Part shown: positions 1 to 5,941 of the stretch, in pieces
Layout: every line of letters starts with the position of its first letter
Position numbering within the stretch: position 1 is the stretch's first letter
DNA from: Solobacterium sp.
GTDB lineage: Bacteria; Bacillota_I; Bacilli_A; Erysipelotrichales; Erysipelotrichaceae
Direction of reading: 5' to 3'
DNA length: 8,704 bases
NCBI GenBank assembly: GCA_017419465.1
Contig: JAFOLE010000180.1
Coordinates: 1-8,704, forward strand
Position numbers and translations under genes: made by a program
Notes under the pieces: model-generated
Told to the model about the DNA's origin: nothing
Databases searched by the model: none
What the model saw: only the letters and a program-made list of their open reading frames with translations

Positions 1-3
1 CTT

Positions 4-40
4 TGGGAAAGATGTTTTGTCATATGATGTTCCTTTCCCA
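4..40. repeat. 8-bp inverted repeat with 21-nt loop
   Basis: TGGGAAAG at 4-11 is the exact reverse complement of CTTTCCCA at 33-40. No T-run follows, so it does not look like an intrinsic terminator. It could be a fragment of an operator or simply chance, since the region at the window edge lacks context. Confidence 0.3.
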
Positions 41-70
41 TCAGGCATTCATTGAATTCAAAAAAACATA

Positions 71-106
71 TTTGTAAGAGTTAATGCAAGTTTGTAAGAC
101 TAAATG
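71..106. repeat. Two-copy direct repeat, 20-bp period
   Basis: TTTGTAAGAGTTAATG (71-86) and TTTGTAAGACTAAATG (91-106) match at 14 of 16 positions and are offset by exactly 20 bp, about two helical turns. They lie in AT-rich, gene-free DNA upstream of the HIRAN operon. Same-face repeats of this kind are typical of binding sites for a regulator or for an integrase arm domain. No integrase gene is visible, so the role is unassigned. Confidence 0.45.
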
Positions 107-141
107 ATGGGTGAATGTAGCGGTAAATTTTACACTTAACG

Positions 142-173
142 AATGCGTCAGTTTGAATACTGGCGCATTTTTT
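142..173 (+). terminator. Terminator-like hairpin in the leader of the HIRAN operon
   Basis: AATGCGTCAG (142-151) pairs with CTGGCGCATT (160-169) through ten base pairs, one of them G-U. The loop is 8 nt and the T-run reaches 173. This is the form of a rho-independent terminator. It probably ends transcription from an upstream gene outside the window, or it acts as an attenuator if the operon promoter lies before it. A weak promoter-like pair (TTTACA at 129-134, TTGAAT at 153-158) overlaps it. An in-frame ATG at 143 lies inside the stem, which argues against that ATG being the start of the next gene. Confidence 0.6.
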
Positions 174-214
174 GTATTTGGCTCCGGGTATTCTGCCAGT
201 GTGAGGTAATCAAC

Positions 215-526
215 ATGAAACAGACATTTATTACGATTTCGCATCTGGATGACTTTATGGCGTCGTCCTTTGTCCACCCGGGAAATACGCTGATCCTGAA
301 GAAGGAACCCAATGAGTACGATGATGAGGCCATTGCGGTCTATTCTCTAAACGGCGCAAAGTACGGCTATGCCGCAAACAGCTCTTCCACTGTCGCAAGA
401 GGAACCCACTCTGCCGGATATATTTACCGGGACTTTGATCAGGAAACAAAATGCATTGTCCGTTTCCGGCTTGAGGATGTCGCAATCGCAGAACTTGTGA
501 ACGGGGAAACCGAAACCGAACACTGA
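215..526 (+). CDS. Small HIRAN-domain protein (first of two)
   Basis: This 103-residue protein is almost entirely one HIRAN domain. The hallmark block EPNEYDDEAIAV is at residues 31-42, followed by the strand with GYAA at 51-54 and a VARGTHSAG-type segment near 64-72. HIRAN domains are known as small beta-barrel folds. In the eukaryotic HLTF helicase the domain binds 3' single-stranded DNA ends, and stand-alone bacterial copies are predicted DNA-binding or damage-sensing modules. No signal peptide or membrane segment is seen, so it should be cytoplasmic. The ATG at 215 was chosen because GAGG at 203-206 sits 8 nt upstream and homology begins here. The in-frame ATG at 143 falls inside a hairpin. 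It is the first gene of a four-gene operon, 20 nt before the next start. The family is clear; the cellular role is inference. Confidence 0.85.
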   Translation: MKQTFITISHLDDFMASSFVHPGNTLILKKEPNEYDDEAIAVYSLNGAKYGYAANSSSTVARGTHSAGYIYRDFDQETKCIVRFRLEDVAIAELVNGETETEH

Positions 527-546
527 AACAGAACAGGAGGAACGGA

Positions 547-1446
547 ATGACCGTAGAGGAAGCCAGAAAACGTTACGAACAGTATAAGGAAGAGATTCAC
601 TGGCAGAACAATCATGAACATGAGGATGCACTGTTTGAAGTGACCGAGTATCTTCTGAACCAGACGAAGGATCCCTGGTACAGCAGTGATCTTGGGTCGT
701 ATTACTATGACCGCCGCCAGTTTGATCTTGCGCTGAAGTATTACGAGATGACCTATGAACTGGGTGACCATGATATTGCGGTATGCCTTGGCTATATCTG
801 GTATTACGGCCGTACCGGGACGGTGGATTACGAGAAGGCATTCCGCTATTTTTCGGAAGCCGCAGCGCTTGGAAATGACGAGGGAAAGCGGAAGCTTGCG
901 GACATGTACAAAAACGGGTATTTCGTGGAACCGGATTATGCAAAATACTGTTCGATCATCGAAGAGCTGTATGAAGCACATAAGGATGATGAACGCAGGT
1001 TTCTCGAACTTCCGGATATCTGTACAAGACTGGCGGACATCCGGAAGAAGGAAGGAAACATCGAGGAGGCCGTCCGTCTCTATCAGATGGCAAAAGATGA
1101 TCTTCCGGAGCGGATGCGGCTGCTGGAGTTCTTCGGCGACATCAACGTCATGGACTGGCTGATCAATGACCTGTATTCCCTGATTGAACCGGATTATTCC
1201 AATCTGGATATCTTTGATCTGTTCTATGTGCTGAAGAAACCGTGCACCGTGACATTCCGATACAGACAGAAGAAATATGAGATTCATTCGGAAATTGATA
1301 ACGGGGAGTATGCGGTGTGCTTTGACGGACACTGGTACCGTTCCGTGAATGAACTGTTCCGGAACGCAAAGCTTGACGGGAAACCGCTGTATGTCCGCTA
1401 TTGGGAAATCTACAACGTGGAGGTGAGCCATGACAGAGCTGATTAA
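547..1446 (+). CDS. Sel1/TPR-repeat protein with an uncharacterised C-terminal domain
   Basis: This 299-residue protein has a stretch of helix-turn-helix repeats. The most typical Sel1 unit spans about 77-112 (LGYIWYYG, then DYEKAFRYFSEAAALGN). Weaker units lie at about 41-76 and 113-150, and a TPR-like one at about 160-185. Sel1 and TPR repeats are protein-binding scaffolds, often acting with chaperones or in signalling. The C-terminal 65-70 residues (from about 232) are predicted strand-rich, with an FRYRQKKYEIHSE segment and a WYRSVNELF segment. I cannot assign this part to a family. There is no export signal. A strong AGGAGG at 535-540 lies 6 nt before the ATG. It follows the first HIRAN gene by 20 nt and overlaps the J-domain gene by 17 nt, so the products are probably made together and may form a complex. 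Confidence 0.8.
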   Translation: MTVEEARKRYEQYKEEIHWQNNHEHEDALFEVTEYLLNQTKDPWYSSDLGSYYYDRRQFDLALKYYEMTYELGDHDIAVCLGYIWYYGRTGTVDYEKAFRYFSEAAALGNDEGKRKLADMYKNGYFVEPDYAKYCSIIEELYEAHKDDERRFLELPDICTRLADIRKKEGNIEEAVRLYQMAKDDLPERMRLLEFFGDINVMDWLINDLYSLIEPDYSNLDIFDLFYVLKKPCTVTFRYRQKKYEIHSEIDNGEYAVCFDGHWYRSVNELFRNAKLDGKPLYVRYWEIYNVEVSHDRAD

Positions 1447-2197
1447 GAGTACAGATGCGTCTTACATCCTGTATGAGGAACTGATTCTGAAGAAAGAGAA
1501 TCTGCGGAGGGAAGCAACGCAGTTTTACGTGGACTACATGAGATTGTTCGGAGACCAGCTGGCGGAGGTATTCCGGAAGAAGATTGAATGTATCCGGAAG
1601 AAAAAGATGATTGCCTTCTGCCAGCGCTGCGTCAACCAGGGGAAGACCATTAATGCGGTTGAACTGTACAGTCATATCGATGCGGAAATGGCAGAGTATG
1701 AAGCGGAGCTGAACCGTATGAAAGAGGAAGCGAAGGCGGCTCAGAACGCGAAGATCATTTCCAGAGAGGATGTCCGGAAGATCCGGGAAATCTACTATCG
1801 GCTGGCACGGAAGATTCATCCGGATATGCGGCCGGAAACCAGTAATGATCCGAAACTGCTGGAGTACTGGAACCGGATCGTGAATGCCTACCGGTATAAC
1901 TGCCTGGAGAAACTGCAGGAGCTGGAAGTGCTGGTAAATGCCTATCTTTCAGATAACGGAATTGATACAGAGAAATCGGTGATTCCGGATATCGGGAAGA
2001 AGATTGCGCGTACGAAGAAGGAAATTGAGCGGATCATTTCTACAACGCCGTATACCTATCGTTTCCTGCTGGAAGATGATGTGCAGGTGAACCGGAAACT
2101 GGAAGAACTGCAGAATGAAATCGAGGAGTACATGCAGTATTCCGCGGAACTGGACGAGGTGCTGAAGAACTTTCCGGTAAAGGAGATGTACGCATGA
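1430..2197 (+). CDS. J-domain (DnaJ-like) co-chaperone with coiled coils
   Basis: This 255-residue protein has a central J-domain core. A basic helix II (about 113-129, ending YYRLARKI) leads into the HPD motif at 130-132, followed by helix III with EYWNRIVNAY at about 145-155. HPD is the tripeptide through which J-proteins stimulate the Hsp70 (DnaK) ATPase. The usual helix I (DYYxxLGV type) is not visible before helix II. The N-terminal part (about 10-105) and the C-terminal part (about 185-250) are highly charged helices with likely coiled coils. No zinc-finger or substrate-binding DnaJ domains are present, so this is a specialised class C J-protein, not the housekeeping DnaJ. GGAGG at 1419-1423 supports the ATG at 1430, inside the end of the Sel1 gene. 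It overlaps the next gene by ATGA, implying translational coupling. Confidence 0.82.
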   Translation: MTELIKSTDASYILYEELILKKENLRREATQFYVDYMRLFGDQLAEVFRKKIECIRKKKMIAFCQRCVNQGKTINAVELYSHIDAEMAEYEAELNRMKEEAKAAQNAKIISREDVRKIREIYYRLARKIHPDMRPETSNDPKLLEYWNRIVNAYRYNCLEKLQELEVLVNAYLSDNGIDTEKSVIPDIGKKIARTKKEIERIISTTPYTYRFLLEDDVQVNRKLEELQNEIEEYMQYSAELDEVLKNFPVKEMYA

Positions 2198-2586
2198 GAA
2201 ATGAACTGACAATTAAGAATGATGACCTGCTTGCGGTGGTGGAAGAAAAGAGCCTGGGTGAGCTCATCAGACCCCTGGTGAATGAAATCTACCTGTTTGA
2301 CACCGTGATTGCCGGGACAAGCTATATCAAAGACCCTTCGGTCTATGATGCCCTGGAAGTCAATGAAAAGCTGAGCCTGCAGAGAGAGGATAATAAATTT
2401 GATTCCAGGGCAATCCTGATTCTGAATGCGCAGAAACAGAAACTCGGCTATGTGCCGGAACGGGACAATCAGGTGTTCTCCCGCCTGATGGATGCGGGAA
2501 AGCTGTTGATTGCCAAGGTGATTTCCGTATTGAATCAGGGCGGATATTACCGTGTGCGGATTGGAATTTATCTGGTGGATTACTGA
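2194..2586 (+). CDS. HIRAN-domain protein with N-terminal extension (second of two)
   Basis: This 130-residue protein has an N-terminal helical extension of about 30 residues and a HIRAN domain from about 31. The extension contains LGELIRPLVNEIYLFD. Hallmarks are an AGTSY strand (40-44), L-x-L-x-RED-NKFDSRAILI at about 60-76, and LGYVPERDN at 84-92. This is closer to the HIRAN form linked to SNF2 helicases and VRR-NUC proteins than the first copy in the operon, whose segment after the core differs. No catalytic domain is attached. The start codon overlaps the J-domain stop as ATGA, with AAGGAG at 2180-2185 placed 8 nt upstream. It ends the operon, and a probable terminator follows 20 nt later. 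The family is clear. A role in recognising DNA ends or damage is inference from HLTF and from domain context studies. Confidence 0.85.
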   Translation: MRNELTIKNDDLLAVVEEKSLGELIRPLVNEIYLFDTVIAGTSYIKDPSVYDALEVNEKLSLQREDNKFDSRAILILNAQKQKLGYVPERDNQVFSRLMDAGKLLIAKVISVLNQGGYYRVRIGIYLVDY

Positions 2587-2605
2587 TGCACAACAATAAA
2601 CTGTG

Positions 2606-2645
2606 ACGTTCGATACGATCAATGAAGAGGCGGTCGGACGTTTTT
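2606..2645 (+). terminator. Probable rho-independent terminator after the HIRAN operon
   Basis: ACGTTCGA (2606-2613) pairs with TCGGACGT (2634-2641), with one G-U pair. Inner pairing GATC (2617-2620) with GGTC (2632-2635) is an alternative fold. A run of five T follows at 2641-2645. The loop is long, about 20 nt, so efficiency may be moderate. Its position 20 nt after the last HIRAN stop fits the end of that operon. Confidence 0.55.
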
Positions 2646-2669
2646 AAATGAGTAAATAACAACAGACAG

Positions 2670-2683
2670 TTAGTGTACACTAA
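2670..2683. promoter_or_regulatory. Palindromic operator, probable TetR site 1 (hydrolase-like gene)
   Basis: TTAGTGTACACTAA is a perfect 14-bp palindrome 39 nt before the ATG at 2723. With the preceding G it matches GTTAG-N6-CTAA, which also occurs at the two operators bracketing tetR. Nearby promoter-like hexamers are CAGACA (2663-2668) and TATAGA (2684-2689). Their 15-nt spacer is short and is filled by the palindrome, so a bound repressor would block polymerase. The site is clear; assigning it to the downstream TetR protein is inference. Confidence 0.6.
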
Positions 2684-2722
2684 TATAGAACGCAATGAGC
2701 AGGAAAGCAGGGGACTGTGAAT

Positions 2723-3331
2723 ATGACAATCGGAGAGAAAAAGCTGAAACAGAAAACGTTTATCAAAGAGGAGATGGATCGTCAGCTTCCGAAAGGGGAA
2801 AGCGACCGCATCTGGAAGGCAGCCGCGCTTCGCCTGGATGCGATTCTGGAACGTTATAAATCCATTCCGAAGGCACAGCACATGCATACGTACAATTTCA
2901 TCTTCCCGGCAGCCGCAGTATATCTGACGCTGAAAGAGTCAATGGACGGGCAGAAGGCATATGGCATCATTGAAAACGCCGCCGCCGCAAACTGCGCGGA
3001 AATAAACCTGCGTCTTGTGAAACTGATGAAATTTCCGGGAATGCCGTCTCTGTTCATTTGTGCATGGGGACCCGTCAGCCGAACTATGTTCGGGCCGGCC
3101 TCCGGGTTTCAGAACGTGTTCTACCCGAAGAAAAAAGGAGAATACCGTATGGACATCATCGCCTGTCCGTATCATCGGTATTTCAATGAACTGGGATGTC
3201 CGGAACTGACAAAGATCTTCTGCGACAATGACGAGCGTACATATGGAAACCTTCCGGGAATCCGGTTCTGCCGGACAACGACGCTCGGGACCGGCGGGGA
3301 GCGATGCGATTTTCTGGTACAGAAGCGCTAA
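2723..3331 (+). CDS. L-2-amino-thiazoline-4-carboxylic acid (ATC) hydrolase-family protein
   Basis: This 202-residue protein resembles the family named after L-ATC hydrolase, which in Pseudomonas opens the thiazoline ring on the way to L-cysteine. The recognisable C-terminal half has C148-PYHRY, then GCPELTKIFCDND (158-170), Y174-G175, an FCR-TTT segment (182-187) and a final G-G-x-R-C195-DF. These conserved Cys, His and Asp residues are candidates for the active site. The N-terminal half is helical with an Ala-rich stretch; no signal peptide is evident. Most family members in Bacillota are uncharacterised, so the named reaction should not be taken as proven. I chose ATG 2723, with AGGGGA ending 8 nt upstream, over the GTG at 2717, whose spacing is 2 nt. 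It stands alone behind an operator like those of tetR and the ABC genes, 146 nt before tetR. Confidence 0.72.
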   Translation: MTIGEKKLKQKTFIKEEMDRQLPKGESDRIWKAAALRLDAILERYKSIPKAQHMHTYNFIFPAAAVYLTLKESMDGQKAYGIIENAAAANCAEINLRLVKLMKFPGMPSLFICAWGPVSRTMFGPASGFQNVFYPKKKGEYRMDIIACPYHRYFNELGCPELTKIFCDNDERTYGNLPGIRFCRTTTLGTGGERCDFLVQKR

Positions 3332-3409
3332 GAACAGGAAATGACAGACCGGGCAGCGATACGGACACCGATGTCGGTTTGCGGTGAAGAAACAGAAACG
3401 CATTCACGC

Positions 3410-3438
3410 TTGAACCGATAAGTTAATGATGTTAACAT
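3410..3438 (+). promoter_or_regulatory. Sigma-A-type promoter of tetR
   Basis: TTGAAC (3410-3415) and TAACAT (3433-3438) are separated by 17 nt, each matching 4 to 5 of 6 consensus bases. The predicted start of transcription is near 3445, at the edge of the operator at 3446-3463. An imperfect inverted repeat, GTTAA-N5-TTAAC (3422-3436), overlaps the -10 region. The rest of 3332-3409 shows only short, unconvincing palindromes. Confidence 0.5.
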
Positions 3439-3445
3439 AGCCTCA

Positions 3446-3463
3446 GGTTAGACGTATCTAACC
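3446..3463. promoter_or_regulatory. Palindromic operator, probable TetR site 2 (autoregulation)
   Basis: GGTTAGACGTATCTAACC has perfect 7-bp arms (GGTTAGA and TCTAACC) around a 4-nt centre. It ends 14 nt before the tetR start codon and just after the predicted transcription start. This is the usual size and place for a TetR-family autoregulatory operator. It is the best of three related sites in this window. Confidence 0.72.
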
Positions 3464-3477
3464 AGTGAGAGGCGGGT

Positions 3478-4092
3478 ATGCCGAGAGATAAGACAGAAAG
3501 CCATGCAAGGGTGCTTGCGGCCGCACGGGATGAATTCATGGAATACGGATTTGAGAAAGCGTCCATGCGGCGGATCGGAGAGCGAAGCGGAATGACAGCC
3601 GCCGGACTGTACCGGCACTGCCGTGACAAGGCGGATCTCTTCCGGGAAATCGTGGAGCCTTCCGTTCAGCGGATCGAAGACTGGATTCAGGCACATATTG
3701 CCCGCTCGGAAACCGCAATGCGCACAGACAGTGTTGATCTCGGGAAGGACTCTGAAATCGTCATGATGCGGGAACTCATCTATCCCCATATGACGGAATA
3801 CCGTCTCTTACTGACAAAGGCACAGGGCACAGAATATGAAAATTTCCTGCATGATCTGGTTGAAGAACACCAGCAGGAGATGGAGCGCTTCTTGCCGGTA
3901 ATCAGAGAGAACGGATTCCCGATGCGGGAGATCAGCCGGAACGAACTGCACTTACTGTTAAGTGCCTATGTCACCGCACTGTTTGAACCGGTGGTGCATG
4001 GCTACAGCTATGAAGAAGCCATGCGGTGCCTGGATGTCGTAGAGGCATTCTTCCTGCCGGGATGGAGTCAGCTGCTTGGACTGAAACAATGA
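3478..4092 (+). CDS. TetR/AcrR-family transcriptional regulator
   Basis: The 204-residue length is typical of the family. The N-terminal DNA-binding domain occupies about 6-55. Helix 1 contains VLAAARDEFMEYGFEKASM, and the helix-turn-helix lies at about 30-49 (MRRIGERSGMTAAGLYRHC), followed by the usual KADLF. The rest is the helical ligand-binding and dimerisation domain, which is variable and does not reveal the ligand. TetR proteins are mostly repressors released by a small molecule, often a transporter substrate. GAGAGG (3467-3472) precedes the ATG by 5 nt. Its own promoter holds an 18-bp palindrome, and related sites precede the ABC pair and the hydrolase-like gene, so these are probably its targets. 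The family is certain; the regulon is inferred. Confidence 0.9.
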   Translation: MPRDKTESHARVLAAARDEFMEYGFEKASMRRIGERSGMTAAGLYRHCRDKADLFREIVEPSVQRIEDWIQAHIARSETAMRTDSVDLGKDSEIVMMRELIYPHMTEYRLLLTKAQGTEYENFLHDLVEEHQQEMERFLPVIRENGFPMREISRNELHLLLSAYVTALFEPVVHGYSYEEAMRCLDVVEAFFLPGWSQLLGLKQ

Positions 4093-4101
4093 ATACAGAA
4101 C

Positions 4102-4132
4102 ACATACGCCTGTCTTCGGACAGGCGATATGT
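4102..4132 (+). other. Stable hairpin with TTCG loop between tetR and the ABC genes
   Basis: CGCCTGTC (4107-4114) and GACAGGCG (4119-4126) form eight perfect pairs closed by a TTCG tetraloop, an exceptionally stable loop when transcribed. ACATA (4102-4106) and TATGT (4128-4132) extend the stem past one bulged A. It begins 10 nt after the tetR stop. The next bases are ATATATAAGGG, not a T-run, so it may be a weak terminator, an mRNA 3'-end stabiliser or a processing site. Confidence 0.55.
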
Positions 4133-4141
4133 ATATATAAG

Positions 4142-4159
4142 GGTTAGTTAATTCTAATC
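4142..4159. promoter_or_regulatory. Operator, probable TetR site 3 (ABC transporter pair)
   Basis: GGTTAGTTAATTCTAATC aligns without gaps to the tetR operator and keeps 12 of the 14 arm bases. A -10-like TATATA (4134-4139) sits just before it, echoing the -10 then operator order at tetR; no good -35 is seen. A further half site, GCTAAC (4171-4176), lies downstream. It is 39 nt before the ATG of the first ABC gene. Confidence 0.6.
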
Positions 4160-4198
4160 TATGAACGTAAGCTAACAGAGACAGGAGGGAGTTTGCTT

Positions 4199-5941
4199 AT
4201 GGAAAACGGGAAGAAGTCTTCACCGATTGCGTGGGTGCTCGGGCAGACGGGAGACCACGGGAGCGAGTATGTCCGCAGCGTCATACTGGCTGTCATCGGT
4301 GTCGCCTTTTCGGTCGCGCCGTACGTGGTGGTCACGGATGTAGTCCGGGCACTGATGACAGGAAACCGCAGCATGCAGTTTTATCTTGGGCGCTGTGCAC
4401 TGATGGCAGTGTTCTGGGTGTGCCGCGTGCTTTGTCATGCATGTTCCACCGCCGCAAGTCATAAGGCGACCTTTGCGGTGCTTGGTGAAATCCGCAAACG
4501 CTGTACGGAAAAACTTGCGCGCATGCCTCTGGGCGCAGTGCTTGAACAGAGTTCCGGCGCACTCAAGAATATTCTGATCGAGCGCATCGATTCCATTGAG
4601 ACAACGCTTGCGCATATCGTCCCGGAGTTCACGGCAAACTTTCTGATTCCGATCATCATTCTGATCGTCATCTTCACCATTGACTGGCGCATGGGCCTTG
4701 CCAGTATCGCTACCGTGCCACTCGGGCTGTCGTGCTATATCTTCATGATGGCGGGAAGCGCAAAGTTCTATGAACATACCGTTACCGCAACCAAGGCACT
4801 GAATGATACCGCTGTGGAATATATCAGCGGCATTCAGGTCATCAAGGTCTTCGGCAAGACACAGTCTAGCTATGACCGCTTTGTGCATGATGCCAATGAG
4901 GCAGCCAGCAGTTTTATTGACTGGATGCGCGCCAGTATTATTCCCTTCACCTTCGCGATGGTGATCATGCCGGCGACGATGGTATCCGTCCTTCCGATTG
5001 GCGGGCTTCTGGTGAAAAACGGAAGTCTGAGTTCGGCAGACTTTGTGACGATCATCATCCTTGCGGTCGGTGTCATTACGCCGATCATCACCCTGATGAG
5101 TTATTCCGATGATATCCGGACGATGGGAACGATCGTCAATGAAGTGCGCAGTGTGCTGGATGCGCCGGAGATGGAGCGTCCCGCTGAAGGGGAAGCGCCG
5201 AAAGACTGCAGTATCCGGCTCAATGATGTTCATTTCTCCTATAAGGACAAGGAAGTCCTGCATGGCATAACGATGGATATTCCGGCCGGCTCCTATACTG
5301 CGCTGGTCGGTCCGAGCGGCAGCGGAAAGAGCACGATCGCCCGGCTGATCGCATCCCTGTGGGATGTAAACAGCGGGTCGATCACACTTGGCGGAACAGA
5401 TATCCGAAACATCCCGCAGGAAATCTATGCGGATCAGATTGCCTATGTATCCCAGGACAACTACCTGTTCAATATGACCGTCCGTGAGAACATCCGGCTC
5501 GGAAAGCCGTCCGCATCCGATGAGGAAGTGGAAAAAGCCGCGAGGGAAAGCGGCTGCCATGACTTCATCATGAGTCTTGAGAACGGCTATGACACCATGG
5601 TCGGCTCCTCCGGCGGACACCTGTCCGGCGGCGAACGGCAGCGCATCTCGATTGCACGGGCAATGTTAAAGGCGGCGCCGATCGTTATCCTCGATGAGGC
5701 AACTGCCTATACCGATCCGGAAAACGAAGCGGTGATTCAGCGTTCCGTTTCCAAACTGACTCAGGGCAAGACCCTGATCGTCATCGCACACCGTCTTTCC
5801 ACAATCACCGGAGCGGACAGGATCTATGTCATCAAAGACGGACAGGTGGAGGATTCCGGCACGCATGAAGAACTGCTGGAGCACCATGGCCTGTATGAAA
5901 CAATGTGGAATCTGCATATGGAGGTAAAGGACAATGGTTGA
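4199..5941 (+). CDS. ABC transporter, fused membrane and ATPase domains (subunit 1)
   Basis: This 580-residue half-transporter has an exporter-type six-helix membrane domain at about 20-310 (hydrophobic segments near 27-46, 60-80, 140-180 and 245-300). A full ATPase domain follows, with Walker A GPSGSGKS from 371, Q-loop Q419, signature LSGGERQ from 475, Walker B ending D499 with catalytic E500, D-loop segment TDPENE at 505-510, and switch H531. All ATPase residues are intact. It acts in the cytoplasmic membrane, almost certainly as a heterodimer with the overlapping next gene. The substrate is unknown: drug or peptide export and siderophore-type import by exporter-fold pairs (YbtPQ/IrtAB style) are both possible. 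GGAGGG at 4184-4189 supports ATG 4199 over the in-frame TTG at 4193. A TetR-like operator precedes it, so it is probably repressed by the upstream gene's product. Confidence 0.92.
   Translation: MENGKKSSPIAWVLGQTGDHGSEYVRSVILAVIGVAFSVAPYVVVTDVVRALMTGNRSMQFYLGRCALMAVFWVCRVLCHACSTAASHKATFAVLGEIRKRCTEKLARMPLGAVLEQSSGALKNILIERIDSIETTLAHIVPEFTANFLIPIIILIVIFTIDWRMGLASIATVPLGLSCYIFMMAGSAKFYEHTVTATKALNDTAVEYISGIQVIKVFGKTQSSYDRFVHDANEAASSFIDWMRASIIPFTFAMVIMPATMVSVLPIGGLLVKNGSLSSADFVTIIILAVGVITPIITLMSYSDDIRTMGTIVNEVRSVLDAPEMERPAEGEAPKDCSIRLNDVHFSYKDKEVLHGITMDIPAGSYTALVGPSGSGKSTIARLIASLWDVNSGSITLGGTDIRNIPQEIYADQIAYVSQDNYLFNMTVRENIRLGKPSASDEEVEKAARESGCHDFIMSLENGYDTMVGSSGGHLSGGERQRISIARAMLKAAPIVILDEATAYTDPENEAVIQRSVSKLTQGKTLIVIAHRLSTITGADRIYVIKDGQVEDSGTHEELLEHHGLYETMWNLHMEVKDNG

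Noticed and set aside
2..55. Open frame from the window edge to TGA at 53-55, possibly the C-terminus of an upstream gene
   Set aside because: Only 17 codons are visible and there is no recognisable family; one other frame is also open across the edge.
143..214. Longer start (ATG 143) for the first HIRAN gene
   Set aside because: The ATG lies inside a terminator-like stem, has no ribosome binding site, and the extra residues do not resemble the family; ATG 215 has GAGG 8 nt upstream.
439..1431. Long antisense open frame opposite the Sel1 gene
   Set aside because: It mirrors a real coding sequence, resembles no family, and the + strand reading has clear repeats and a ribosome binding site.
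2717..2722. GTG start for the hydrolase-like gene
   Set aside because: It would be only 2 nt from the AGGGGA ribosome binding site; ATG 2723 has normal spacing.
3369..3380. CG-rich palindrome ACCGATGTCGGT after the hydrolase-like gene as a terminator
   Set aside because: Five-bp arms with a two-base centre cannot form a stable hairpin and only three T follow.
4193..4198. TTG start for the first ABC gene
   Set aside because: It is 3 nt from GGAGGG, while ATG 4199 has 9-nt spacing and a better codon.
4220..5620. 466-codon antisense open frame opposite the first ABC gene
   Set aside because: It is rich in His, Arg and Asp as expected of a codon shadow, and the + strand encodes an unmistakable ABC protein.
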